From: Nesterenkonia natronophila
Lineage (GTDB): Bacteria > Actinomycetota > Actinomycetes > Actinomycetales > Micrococcaceae
Assembly (NCBI RefSeq): GCF_003595215.1
Contig: NZ_QYZP01000002.1
Coordinates: 62,001-126,000 of the forward strand
DNA: 64,000 nucleotides
Direction of reading: 5' to 3'
Shown here: piece after piece, positions 18,319 to 27,355 of the stretch
Numbering within the stretch: position 1 is the stretch's first letter
Layout of the letters: each line of letters begins with the position of its first letter
The notes under the pieces: model-generated
The model's input: the letters and a program-made list of their open reading frames with translations, nothing else
Told to the model about the DNA's origin: nothing
Databases searched by the model: none
Made by a program: the position numbers and the translations under genes

Positions 18319-19391
18319 TGAGACTGCGCCAGCGACTGAACGATGCGCTTAAGCGGACCGTCGATGCGGTCGGCGCTGGAGTCGGGTTGATCGTGCTGTC
18401 CCCGGTCATCGGTGCTGTCTGGCTGAGCGTGCGCATCAAGTTGGGCTCCCCGGTGTTCTTTAACCAGCCACGGCTCGGGCGAGACGGGCGGGTGTTCACT
18501 CTCTACAAGTTCCGCACCATGCTCGAACCCGACCCGGACCACGGAGTTATCACTGACCACCAGCGCATGACGCCTTTCGGGCGTCGGCTGCGGGCCGCCA
18601 GTTTGGACGAGCTGCCCACACTGCTCAACGTCCTCAAAGGTGACATGAGCTTGGTCGGGCCTCGACCACTCCTCCCCGAGTATCTGCCTCGCTACACCGC
18701 ACATCAGGCCAGACGCCACGAGGTCCGTCCCGGCATCACGGGGTTGGCGCAGGTGAACGGACGAAACCAACTTGGTTGGGAGGAACGTTTCGACCTCGAC
18801 GTCGAGTACGTGGACCGGCACAACCTCTTCTTAGATGTAGCGCTTATGGCCCGCACAGTCCTCCGGGTGCTCTCGCGAACCGGAGTCGAAGGTGAAGCAA
18901 CCGTCGCGATGGCGGAGTTCCTGGGTTCAACACCTGATGACGGTCTGACCGAGCAAGTCTGGTCAGAGCATTGGCGCGATCTGCGAGACCGATGGCAACA
19001 GGAAGCATTGGCTGCGGATATCCACGGGGCCGGAAGTGGCTTCACGGACGGCACTCGCTACTGGGTGTATCTCAACGAAGAACACTTGCCGGTCGGCATC
19101 GGGGGGCTCGCCGGCCTCGGAAATCTTCATCTGGACGCCAGCGTCGTGATGAATCCGGACCACCAGGACGATGAGGTGTTTCAGGCGGTGCTCAACCGGT
19201 TGATGAACAGGGGACGTGCGTTGGAAGCCCGCCGCATCGCGCTGCGTATGCCGGGTGACAACCGGGCGCATTGTGACCTGGCCCGGAATTTGGGTTTCGT
19301 CTATACAGCGGACCAGAGCAGCCCGAGGGCGGGCACGCAGGTGTCACCGGGTGTGTATTCCTACGCCTTCATTGAGGGGACGGAGAACTGA
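18315..19391 (+). CDS. Phosphoglycosyl transferase (PglC-like) fused to a GNAT-like acetyltransferase domain
   Basis: The 358-residue protein has two parts. Residues 1-200 form a monotopic phosphoglycosyl transferase: a re-entrant helix (about 17-38), KFRTM, the catalytic DELPTLLNVLKGDMSLVGPR near 98-117, and PGITGLAQVNGRN. Residues about 215-345 look like a GNAT acetyltransferase (VYLNEEHLPVGIGGL ... ARRIALRMPGDNRAHCDLAR ... LGFV). With the dehydratase and aminotransferase before it, the parsimonious reading is an N-acetyltransferase for the 4-amino sugar joined to the enzyme that puts the finished sugar-1-phosphate on undecaprenyl phosphate. The start is ATG 18315 (or 18318), overlapping the previous stop. 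Confidence 0.85.
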   Translation: MMRLRQRLNDALKRTVDAVGAGVGLIVLSPVIGAVWLSVRIKLGSPVFFNQPRLGRDGRVFTLYKFRTMLEPDPDHGVITDHQRMTPFGRRLRAASLDELPTLLNVLKGDMSLVGPRPLLPEYLPRYTAHQARRHEVRPGITGLAQVNGRNQLGWEERFDLDVEYVDRHNLFLDVALMARTVLRVLSRTGVEGEATVAMAEFLGSTPDDGLTEQVWSEHWRDLRDRWQQEALAADIHGAGSGFTDGTRYWVYLNEEHLPVGIGGLAGLGNLHLDASVVMNPDHQDDEVFQAVLNRLMNRGRALEARRIALRMPGDNRAHCDLARNLGFVYTADQSSPRAGTQVSPGVYSYAFIEGTEN

Positions 19392-19392
19392 C

Positions 19393-20481
19393 ATGCGTGT
19401 GGTGATCAGTTCGGCAGGCCGCCGCGTGTATCTGGTCCATTGGTTCCAACAGGCACTAATGGACGCGGAGATCTCAGGCGACGTCTGGGTCTTGGACCAT
19501 GATCATCGTGCAGCAGCCGCTGCAGCCGCTGACGGGTTCCGACATATGCCGGGCTTCACCAGCGAGGAGTATGTGGCACAGCTGCTGACCACCGTGGAGC
19601 AGCTGAAACCTGATTTGTTCATCTCCCTGAACGACCACGAACTGACAGCACTGTCCCGCGGGCTGAGCGCAGACCTTGAAGCACGCGGGGTCATGGTCCC
19701 GGTCTTGAACACAGCTGCCCATCGCGCTGTGGCCGACAAATTCCACATGTTCCGTGTGTTGCGTGACGCAGGAATTGCGACTCCGACTACGGTACAGCTC
19801 TCGGACGTGTCGGCCGTGACAGAGCTGCTCGAAACCTTTCCTAGTGTCGTTTTGAAGGATCGATGGGGAAGCGGTTCTTCCGGGTTGCGTCGGCTCTCTT
19901 CCCAGGAAGCCCGACGATGGCTGGGACTGGAAGGCGGTGTCGGTTCGGACCGCTCTGGGCAGCAGCGCCAACATGAGCTCATTATGCAACCGGATCTGGG
20001 CGGCTCCGAGTACGGCATAGACATCGTTGCGCCAGTTCAGGGAGGAGCAGTCGCTGGTGTTTTGGCGCGACGGAAACTGAGCATGCGTCACGGAGAAACG
20101 TCCGCCGCGATCACGGTTGAGTCCGGGCAGTTTGAAGACCTCGCAGCATCACTCGCGGAGACCCTGAACATCCGAGGCACCGTCGACATCGATGTGATGG
20201 TGCCCGATGGCGGCGAACCGCAGGTGATTGACATTAATCCCCGGTTCGGCGGGGGCTATCCTTTCAATCACATCGCCGGTGCCGACGTCCCGCACTTCCT
20301 GGTCACCTCGACGCTGGGGCTAGCCCCCCAGCAAGGATGGAACACCTACCGACACGGCCACCTGGGCGCCAAGCACGAAGGCATCATCGGCTTCGACACC
20401 CCCGGGCTGGACGCTCACCGCGGACGGCTGACACCGGATGTCGTGGTCACTGGCACGCAGAAAGCTGCTGGGCTGCGATGA
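19393..20481 (+). CDS. ATP-grasp ligase (first of two paralogues)
   Basis: The protein has 362 residues from ATG 19393, with CGGAG upstream. The N-terminus MRVVISSAGRRVYLVHWF is a Rossmann-like pre-ATP-grasp domain. The middle (VVLKDRWGSGSSG) and the Mg-binding DINPRFGGGYPFNHIAGAD near residue 280 are ATP-grasp landmarks as in CarB, PylC and carboxylate-amine ligases. It shares architecture and motifs with the protein at 26066-27100. Its place in a polysaccharide locus suggests amide-bond formation between a carboxylate and an amino sugar or amine, but the substrates are unknown. Confidence 0.85.
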   Translation: MRVVISSAGRRVYLVHWFQQALMDAEISGDVWVLDHDHRAAAAAAADGFRHMPGFTSEEYVAQLLTTVEQLKPDLFISLNDHELTALSRGLSADLEARGVMVPVLNTAAHRAVADKFHMFRVLRDAGIATPTTVQLSDVSAVTELLETFPSVVLKDRWGSGSSGLRRLSSQEARRWLGLEGGVGSDRSGQQRQHELIMQPDLGGSEYGIDIVAPVQGGAVAGVLARRKLSMRHGETSAAITVESGQFEDLAASLAETLNIRGTVDIDVMVPDGGEPQVIDINPRFGGGYPFNHIAGADVPHFLVTSTLGLAPQQGWNTYRHGHLGAKHEGIIGFDTPGLDAHRGRLTPDVVVTGTQKAAGLR

Positions 20482-20494
20482 TGTGGCGGTTTAC

Positions 20495-21739
20495 ATGAAA
20501 CCGCAAGGTGGTATGACCTTTGCCGCCGGCTCGTTGAGCTGGGCCGGAACGCAATGGGTTCTCGTGTGGCTCTTCGCCCGGTTTGCCGGAGGAGCCGAAG
20601 CTGTCGGTCAGTATTCACTGGTCTTGGCCATTGCCACGCCCATCTTTGTGGCGTGCCATCTCGGGCTGCGAACGGTGTATCTCAGCCTGAGCGAGACCTA
20701 TCGGTGGAGCACCTACCTAACCCTGCGGCTGGGTGGCATCCTGCTGGGATCGTTGCTTGTGACCCTTTACTTCTCGTTCTTTGTCGACGTCAGTGTCTGG
20801 CTCTGGGGAGCCGTCCTGCTGATGAAATGCGCGGACACGTACCTGGACCTCGGCTACGCGCAGATGCAGCGCAGAGGCATGCTCCGACAGATTGGAACAC
20901 TGAATCTCGTTAACAGTTCCGGCACGATTGCTTTGGCCATTTTGGCTCTGTGGCTCGTCGAGTCGGTGGCCGCGGCGATACTAGGATCAGCTTTGGTCTC
21001 CTGGGCTCTCGTGGTCGTAGTCCAACGCGCTATGGTGTTGCGGCCGGCGGGAGACAGATCTGCCCGCACAGGATACCGACGAGTCCTCGCCGCCGGAGTG
21101 CCAACCATGATCTCTGATTCTTTGGCAGTTGTGGCCAATTACCTCCCCATCCTCCTGTTGGCCAGGATCGCCGATGAGGCCGAAGTCGGGGTGTATACCA
21201 CGGCTGCCTTTCTGCTCATATTCACACACCTTTCCGGCTCGATCCTGAGCGGCATTTGGATCACCTCCTTCCGACTCACCTTTGAAATCGAAGGTTCGCA
21301 TGTCATGCTGCGGCAATCACACCGAATGGCCACTGCTCTGATCGTTATCGGACTACTAGCGGTGCCAGTCGTAATTGCAGCGGGCTCGCCCGCTCTGCAA
21401 TGGGTCTTCGGGCCTGAATTCGGCATGACCTACGCCGAGCTCACGCTGCTGGCGGTTGCTGCGCTGCCCATCATGCCGACGTACGTCTACACCGTCAGCC
21501 TTAACGTACTTAACCGATTCGCGGTACAGGCATGGGTTTGGGCACTTGCGTGTGGCTTCGGGAGCGGCGTGAGCGTGTTGGTAATGCAGTTGGGTGCGAC
21601 CCCAATGACGGTGGCACTTTCCTTGGCTCTCGGAATCTCCTGGGGACGTTCCATATGCGTTCTTCTATTAGTCGTTACGGTGCCTCGTCGCCAGAGTCAG
21701 GAGAAGGGCAACTTACCAGAAGTCCGCAGCCTCAGGTGA
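20495..21739 (+). CDS. Wzx-like lipid-linked oligosaccharide flippase
   Basis: This is a hydrophobic protein of about 414 residues with roughly 12 membrane helices, in the MATE/Wzx style (polysaccharide biosynthesis family). The helices are regularly spaced with short charged loops and there are no soluble domains. It would flip undecaprenyl-linked repeat units to the outer face. The start is uncertain: ATG 20495, ATG 20513 (with AAGGTGG close upstream) and ATG 20438 (overlapping the previous gene) are all in frame. Its 3' end overlaps by 8 nt the convergent polymerase gene. Confidence 0.8.
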   Translation: MKPQGGMTFAAGSLSWAGTQWVLVWLFARFAGGAEAVGQYSLVLAIATPIFVACHLGLRTVYLSLSETYRWSTYLTLRLGGILLGSLLVTLYFSFFVDVSVWLWGAVLLMKCADTYLDLGYAQMQRRGMLRQIGTLNLVNSSGTIALAILALWLVESVAAAILGSALVSWALVVVVQRAMVLRPAGDRSARTGYRRVLAAGVPTMISDSLAVVANYLPILLLARIADEAEVGVYTTAAFLLIFTHLSGSILSGIWITSFRLTFEIEGSHVMLRQSHRMATALIVIGLLAVPVVIAAGSPALQWVFGPEFGMTYAELTLLAVAALPIMPTYVYTVSLNVLNRFAVQAWVWALACGFGSGVSVLVMQLGATPMTVALSLALGISWGRSICVLLLVVTVPRRQSQEKGNLPEVRSLR

Positions 21740-23057
21740 CATTGTGCGTAGGTTCGTCCTGCAACGACCTAGTCTTTGGTTTAGCGCCATAGTTGAGGGA
21801 GGCAAAGAGGTGAGTGGCGACCAATATGCCCAGAATCAACCAGAACTGGCGTGCGTTGTTCAGCGAAACTCCCATCGATCCCATGAGCATCACCAAAACA
21901 GCGTCGCGGTTCTTCAACCACAAGTGCATGGTGTCGACACCCGAAGGGCGTCTAACCATCAAGAGGATCACAGTCGCAACAAAGACTCCGGCGACAAGGA
22001 GGCCCCACTCTGCGGCGATCTGCAGGAACGTATTGTGAGCAAGTTCCTCGTGGCCGGTCAAAGCTTGGCTGACGTCCAGGTACGTTCCGACTCCCACCCC
22101 TATTAACGGTGCGGCCTCTATGATCGTCACCGCTGAACCCCATGCCACATCGCGGGTTGACCCACCACCTTCGATCCCGGACTCGAAATCGATCAACAAC
22201 GGCGCGAGACGGTTAAGGGCGGGGGTGGCTTCAAAGGTTGTTGCCAACTCGAGCCGGCGTTCCGGATCGGAGGCCATCACTGCGAGGACACCGGCAGCCA
22301 TCAGCATCAGCAATATCCAGAGGAAACGAACGTAAGAGGAGGGTGCGGTGGCTCCGCTGACCATTGTCCGCACTAGGCGCCAGATCAAATAGATCATGAG
22401 GACGATGGCGCCCGTCTTGGACGCTGATAACAGCACAGAGATACTGAGTATCACGAGTGCAGGAACACGCACGCTCGCCCGGACTTTCTCGTCGTCCCAG
22501 AGGAGCGCCATCGCAGCGATCTGTAGAACTGCAAAATAATTCGGATCATTGATGAACCCGCGGAACCTGAATTCGCCGTAGAAGAGAAGCTCCGGCTGAA
22601 AGGCCTGAGGCAGGCTCGACAAGACGATGCCTGCGGCTCCGATGCCCGCAGCCGTCAGCGCAAAGACGCGCAGCAGAATAGGCGCATACCCAGTCCGGGC
22701 GATGTTGATTCCTAGCAGAAAGTAACAGAACGACGTGGCGAGCTTTAGGTAGTCCGACAGCATCTGGCTCGCCGACAAATCGATCGGAAACAATACCGGA
22801 GTGATGAACCCGCCCACTATGAGTACAAGCACCGATAACATCAGAAAGACGTAGGTGGCAGAAAGTGGAAAAAAGAACCTGCCGGTCATGAGTGCGATCG
22901 CCAGAATAATCGCGGCCACGGCGTCGGCGACCGACAGGTTGAAGCCGTATAGGAGGCTTGTGTGATTCAAAGCGACGCCGAACAGCACCAGCAACACCAG
23001 CGCAGCTCGAGGGGTGCGACGTCCCGTCGCTTCAAGAGGCCCGGCGAAGGCAGCCAC
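21732..23057 (-). CDS. Wzy/O-antigen-ligase-like polysaccharide polymerase
   Basis: This 441-residue protein has about 11-12 membrane helices. It has the O-antigen ligase/polymerase signature: RFRGFINDPNYFA before a run of helices, a large periplasmic-type loop (about 275-335), and AHNTFLQIAAEWGL after it. It would join flipped repeat units outside the membrane. It is transcribed towards the flippase gene, with an 8-nt overlap of the 3' ends, so the two transcripts are convergent. Its start lies about 270 nt from the divergent Wzz/BY-kinase gene. Confidence 0.85.
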   Translation of the reverse strand: MAAFAGPLEATGRRTPRAALVLLVLFGVALNHTSLLYGFNLSVADAVAAIILAIALMTGRFFFPLSATYVFLMLSVLVLIVGGFITPVLFPIDLSASQMLSDYLKLATSFCYFLLGINIARTGYAPILLRVFALTAAGIGAAGIVLSSLPQAFQPELLFYGEFRFRGFINDPNYFAVLQIAAMALLWDDEKVRASVRVPALVILSISVLLSASKTGAIVLMIYLIWRLVRTMVSGATAPSSYVRFLWILLMLMAAGVLAVMASDPERRLELATTFEATPALNRLAPLLIDFESGIEGGGSTRDVAWGSAVTIIEAAPLIGVGVGTYLDVSQALTGHEELAHNTFLQIAAEWGLLVAGVFVATVILLMVRRPSGVDTMHLWLKNRDAVLVMLMGSMGVSLNNARQFWLILGILVATHLFASLNYGAKPKTRSLQDEPTHNVT

Positions 23058-23328
23058 GTCAGCTCACCAAGCCAGGGGGCGATCGTTGGAGCGGCGCAGT
23101 ATCAAGGTCACATCTGTTCCCATCACGTCCGGGGCGCGTCCTGGGGACGACGGCCTGAAGCAGCGACCGAAGCCGAACCAAGCGCCAATCCCACTGAAGA
23201 CGCACCGTGGCTCGTCATACTGCATCATTCAGAACCAGGTTGACGAACCGGCTCTCGAACGAGAATAGCTGATAAATTTGCCTAAATCACCCAGTAGCGT
23301 GATCGCGCAGCAGAAAGAGGGCCGGAGC

Positions 23329-24711
23329 ATGGAATTGAACGACGTCATGCGCACTCTAGCGAAGAACTGGCTGATGCTGCTCGCATGCACACTCGTGGGA
23401 GGCCTCATCGGTCTTGGAGTGACCTCTGTGACGCCGCCGAAGTATCAGTCCACCACAGAGCTATACGTTTCGGTGCGGAGTGGGGACGCAGCGGCCACGG
23501 GAGACCTCGTCCAAGGAGCCAGCTTCGCACAACTGGCGGTGACCAGCTACATCGATGTGACTACCAGCGCCCTCGTGCTGGAGCAAGTGGTGGATGAGTT
23601 GGATACGGAGCTGACAGCCGAAGAGTTGGAAGAGGCATTGAACGTTTCCTCGCCCTCGGAATCTGTGCTTATCAATATCACGGCCACCAGCGACGACCCA
23701 CAAACAGCGGCCGCCATCGCCACCACCACCGGGAACGTTTTTTCCCGGGTGGTGGAAGATCAGATTGAGGTCTCGAATGCAGACGATGAGAGCCTTGTCC
23801 AGATCCACACGATCGATCCGGGGACACCACCGGAGCGTCCCAGCAGCCCGAACCTCAACCTCAATATAGTCCTGGGAATGCTGGTGGGTGCGGCAATCGC
23901 TGTGGCTGTGGTACTAGGCCGCAAGCAGCTGGACACACGCATTCATTCCGCACGCGACGTGGAGCAGGTGACCACGGCCCCGGTGCTCGGGAGATTCGGG
24001 CAAGATGCAAAGATCAGTCAGCGACCACTGATCGTTCACGAAGAACCGCATAGTGTCCTTGCGGAAGCTTTCCGCAAACTAAGGACCAACTTGCAGTTCC
24101 TCGGCGCCGACGCGGAAGAGCGGGTCTTCGTGATCTCCAGTGCCGTCCCTGGCGAAGGTAAGACTCAGGTCGCTACCAACCTGGCCATCGTCCTTGCCGA
24201 GTCAGGAGCTCGGGTGACGCTGGTTGATGGGGACCTGCGCAAGCCAAAGGTAGCTGACGTGATGGGTTTAGAGGGTGCGGTGGGTTTGAGCGACGTGCTC
24301 ATCAATCGCGCCGAACTGAGCGATGTGGTTCAACCCTGGGGCGTCGAGGGGCTGACGGTGCTAGCCTCTGGGCAAATCCCACCAAATCCCAGTGAACTCC
24401 TCGGCTCTCCCACGATGCGACACGTGCTGAAAGATCTGAGCGAAGACGCAGACTACGTTCTAGTCGATGCCCCTCCTCTGCTGCCTGTCACTGATGCGGC
24501 AGTCGTATCCGCCTCCGCGGCCGGCACCATTCTCGTTGTCGCCGCTGAGCGGACAAAACGACCGGAACTCGCCCAAGCCATCAGCAATCTGGACAGCATC
24601 GACAGTCGGCTCTTGGGCATCGTTCTCAACGGACTGCCGACCAAGAGTTCCGATCTGGCCCAGACCAGTACCTATGGCTACAAAGAGTCTCCCGTATCCC
24701 GCTCAGGGTGA
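23329..24711 (+). CDS. Wzz chain-length determinant fused to BY-type tyrosine kinase
   Basis: The protein has 460 residues from ATG 23329. Two membrane helices (about 14-34 and 178-200) bracket an extracytoplasmic Wzz domain. The cytoplasmic P-loop kinase follows: Walker A SSAVPGEGKTQ near 274, Walker A' VTLVDGDLRKPKV near 295, Walker B-like VLVDAPPLL. The C-terminus carries two tyrosines (STYGYK) instead of a long tyrosine cluster. It would control chain length and, through phosphorylation, polymer export. The phosphatase at 30443 is its likely counterpart. Confidence 0.9.
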   Translation: MELNDVMRTLAKNWLMLLACTLVGGLIGLGVTSVTPPKYQSTTELYVSVRSGDAAATGDLVQGASFAQLAVTSYIDVTTSALVLEQVVDELDTELTAEELEEALNVSSPSESVLINITATSDDPQTAAAIATTTGNVFSRVVEDQIEVSNADDESLVQIHTIDPGTPPERPSSPNLNLNIVLGMLVGAAIAVAVVLGRKQLDTRIHSARDVEQVTTAPVLGRFGQDAKISQRPLIVHEEPHSVLAEAFRKLRTNLQFLGADAEERVFVISSAVPGEGKTQVATNLAIVLAESGARVTLVDGDLRKPKVADVMGLEGAVGLSDVLINRAELSDVVQPWGVEGLTVLASGQIPPNPSELLGSPTMRHVLKDLSEDADYVLVDAPPLLPVTDAAVVSASAAGTILVVAAERTKRPELAQAISNLDSIDSRLLGIVLNGLPTKSSDLAQTSTYGYKESPVSRSG

Positions 24712-24742
24712 TCGGGATGAAGGATTAAAGAGGAGGGACCAG

Positions 24743-26041
24743 ATGAGACAATCGGACCGATCCGGGGTCTTCGCACCGCCGACACCTGCTTTCGTGATCG
24801 ATGTACCTATCCTTGATGACTTCGTCAGTCGCTTCCAACAAGCTCTGGACAAGCATTGGCCGAACTCAATACTTTCGTACTCGTTCAAGACGAATTCGCT
24901 TCCCTGGCTCGTGTCATTCATGCGCGACCGGGGGGTGTGGGCCGAGGTCGTGTCAGACACCGAGTACGAGTTGGCCCTCGCCTTAGGATATGCACCAGAT
25001 CGAATCGTCTACAACGGTCCAGTCAAGAGCCGCGCCCTTCTGCGCTACGCGCTTCAGGGAGACTCGATTGTCAATCTCGATGCGAAGCGTGAAGTCACGT
25101 GGACCGCTGAGTTCGCTCGCGAACATCCAGAGAAGGAGCTGGCCGTGGGTCTGCGCGTCAACTGGGACCTAGAATCTCTCTGCCCCGGTGAAAGCACCAC
25201 AGGAGATGAGGCCAGCCGCTTCGGGTTCAATGCCGACAATGGCGAGCTGGATCAGGTGATTTCGGAACTGACCTCTGCTGGTGTGCGAGTCGCCGGGCTT
25301 CACATGCACCGCAACTCCCGTTCGCAGAGCCTGGGCGTATACAGGGCAGCCGCATCAGTCGCCGCCGATCTGACGATTTCCCGTGAGCTCGACCTTGAAT
25401 GGATCGATATTGGAGGAGGCTTCTTCGGCAGTAAGGAGGCTTCCCCTACATTTGACGACTACGTGGCAGTGGTCCGGGAGACGTTGGGTCACGCAGTCGA
25501 CCCACAGCGGACCCGTCTCATAGTCGAGCCAGGTGGTTCTCTGATCGCCGTCCCGGTGGAATTTCATGCCAGCGTGGTCGACGTCAAAGATGTCGGCCCC
25601 CATACGTTCGTTGTCACGGACGCGAGCCGGACCAACATCGACCCGCTGTTCCGTCGCCAGCGCCGATTCGAGACCCGTCTTGAGACTAAGGCGACTGAAT
25701 CTCGCCCAAAGCAGATCATCAGCGGCTTCACCTGCATGGAAGATGATCGCCTCACGCGGCTGACCGATGCGCCCGCGCTGGAGCCCGGCGATCGGATCGT
25801 CTTTTACAAAGTTGGTGGGTACACGATGTGCTACCAGTCGCAGTTCATTGAGTACTTACCTGCTGTCTACGTGCGACAGGGGGAGACACTAACTCAGGTG
25901 CGTCACAAGTGGGGCGTCAACGAATATCTGCAGGGCAGCCGCTGGTATGAGAACGGCGAACTTATGGGCGCGGCTGCTCTCGGAAGTCCGGCCACCACTC
26001 GTAAGACTCCGGCCGGCCGCACCGCCAATTCACCTGGTTGA
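24743..26041 (+). CDS. PLP-dependent decarboxylase (LysA/ornithine decarboxylase-like, fold type III)
   Basis: The protein has 432 residues from ATG 24743, with AGGAGGGA upstream. The alanine-racemase-fold signatures are visible: the PLP lysine Lys49 in SYSFKTN, the glycine loop DIGGGF, EPGGSL, and the C-terminal GFTCMEDDRL with the active-site Cys, then GDRIVF and the GGYTM loop. The usual HxHIGSQ reads HMHRNSRSQ, so the substrate differs from plain diaminopimelate decarboxylase. Relatives are found with ATP-grasp ligases in amino-acyl decoration pathways such as BtrJ/BtrK. Here it lies between two ATP-grasp genes and probably makes or processes an amine used on the polymer. Confidence 0.85.
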   Translation: MRQSDRSGVFAPPTPAFVIDVPILDDFVSRFQQALDKHWPNSILSYSFKTNSLPWLVSFMRDRGVWAEVVSDTEYELALALGYAPDRIVYNGPVKSRALLRYALQGDSIVNLDAKREVTWTAEFAREHPEKELAVGLRVNWDLESLCPGESTTGDEASRFGFNADNGELDQVISELTSAGVRVAGLHMHRNSRSQSLGVYRAAASVAADLTISRELDLEWIDIGGGFFGSKEASPTFDDYVAVVRETLGHAVDPQRTRLIVEPGGSLIAVPVEFHASVVDVKDVGPHTFVVTDASRTNIDPLFRRQRRFETRLETKATESRPKQIISGFTCMEDDRLTRLTDAPALEPGDRIVFYKVGGYTMCYQSQFIEYLPAVYVRQGETLTQVRHKWGVNEYLQGSRWYENGELMGAAALGSPATTRKTPAGRTANSPG

Positions 26042-26065
26042 GCGTGCGCGAGCGGACTTGTGGGC

Positions 26066-27100
26066 TTACTTTTCTGCAGCGGCACTGAGGACGGTGAATT
26101 CCTCCCGGCGGGCGGTCGTGACGTTGAGTTCGTATTCCAGGAGGGATGGGATGTGATCCAGCCCCGCCGCGGAGCGGATGAGGGCGGCCGGCAAGTCCGC
26201 TCCTGCACGATGGCAGAAAGGGTACCCGCCACCCAGACGCGGGTTGATGTCAATCACCAGGGGCTCTCCCTCGGCGGTCTCCCGGAAATCGACGTCGATG
26301 GCTCCGGCGGGACGGAGCAGGTTTCCGATCCCGCGCATTGCGCTGTGGAACGGATTGGGGGATACAGTGGTGGCGACATCTGTGTCACCACCACGCATCT
26401 GATCCTTGCGTCGTGCCAGCACGCCCAGCATCCGAGAACTTCTGTCGACAGCAAACACGCCGTCCACCCCGTACTCAATACCGGGCAGCCACTTCTGGAC
26501 CACGACCGAATTCGGGCCATTCTGAGCGGGGCGCCCGTCGTCGCCGAGGGCTGTTCTTGCAGACTCCGCGACGGCTTGGCCGAGGTCTGCTGCGGTGGCG
26601 AAATGCAAGCCCGTGGAACCGCTTCCGAATCGGTGCTTGACCACGAACCGGTCACCTGGCGCCGCGAGCTCGAGAAGTGGTCCGAGTTCACTCCCCAACC
26701 GCGTGACCGGAGTGGGTATTCCATACTCTTCCAGTGCGATCGCCATGCGGTACTTATCCAGCACCATTGATTGGGTGGTCTTTTCGAGCACAAGCACAGC
26801 CCCGTCGAATTCGCGGAGTTCGTCTGCTAAGCCTTGAGAGAGGATCTGCAGCTCATAGTCATTGAGGGACAGGAAGAGCTCCGGCCGCTCGCGATCGAAA
26901 TAAGTTCGCATCGCATCGCGGTAACCCTGACTGTTGTAAGCGGGCATCGGGACGGACTGGTCTGCGAGACTCAAGCTCGGACTGGCGGTCCTGTACTCCA
27001 TTGCGACGACCTCGCCGACGAGGCCCTGGGCGCGCAACCCTTCCTGGAACCACTCAACATAGTGAGCACGGCGACCGGCCGACGCGATGACGATCTTCAT
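26066..27100 (-). CDS. ATP-grasp ligase (second of two paralogues)
   Basis: The protein has 344 residues from ATG 27100, chosen because MKIVIASAGRRAHYVEWF aligns with the start of the paralogue at 19393 (MRVVISSAGRRVYLVHWF). ATP-grasp landmarks are VVKHRFGSGSTGLHF, VVQKWLPGIEYGVDGVFAV and IDINPRLGGGYPFCHRAGAD. It is convergent with the decarboxylase gene (24 nt between stops) and divergent from the BY-kinase at 27356. Having two different copies suggests two successive or alternative amide-forming steps. Substrates cannot be read from the sequence. Confidence 0.85.
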   Translation of the reverse strand: MKIVIASAGRRAHYVEWFQEGLRAQGLVGEVVAMEYRTASPSLSLADQSVPMPAYNSQGYRDAMRTYFDRERPELFLSLNDYELQILSQGLADELREFDGAVLVLEKTTQSMVLDKYRMAIALEEYGIPTPVTRLGSELGPLLELAAPGDRFVVKHRFGSGSTGLHFATAADLGQAVAESARTALGDDGRPAQNGPNSVVVQKWLPGIEYGVDGVFAVDRSSRMLGVLARRKDQMRGGDTDVATTVSPNPFHSAMRGIGNLLRPAGAIDVDFRETAEGEPLVIDINPRLGGGYPFCHRAGADLPAALIRSAAGLDHIPSLLEYELNVTTARREEFTVLSAAAEK

Positions 27101-27355
27101 GCGTTGATCTTTCCCACTCGTGTGCCTCTCAACCCTCGCGCTGCAGATTAGTTGGCATTCTATCGGCACCTGCCCCAGTTGAGTTGTGGCCACCGGACTG
27201 CAGCTGCCCAGAGGATGAGTTCCCCTGCGGATCACCGCAGAGCTGGTGCGGGTGGCCGTACCTGCGACTAAAGGCTATAGCCCCCGCATCGCAGCGGACG
27301 TAGCGTCAAGGAAGCATTGATCGGTTGATACTGGTGTATCGAAGTGGAGCTAGGC

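Noticed and set aside
23240..23276. Promoter for the Wzz/BY-kinase gene starting at TTGACG 23240
   Set aside because: No acceptable -10 box lies 16-19 nt downstream; GATAAA is 25 nt away.
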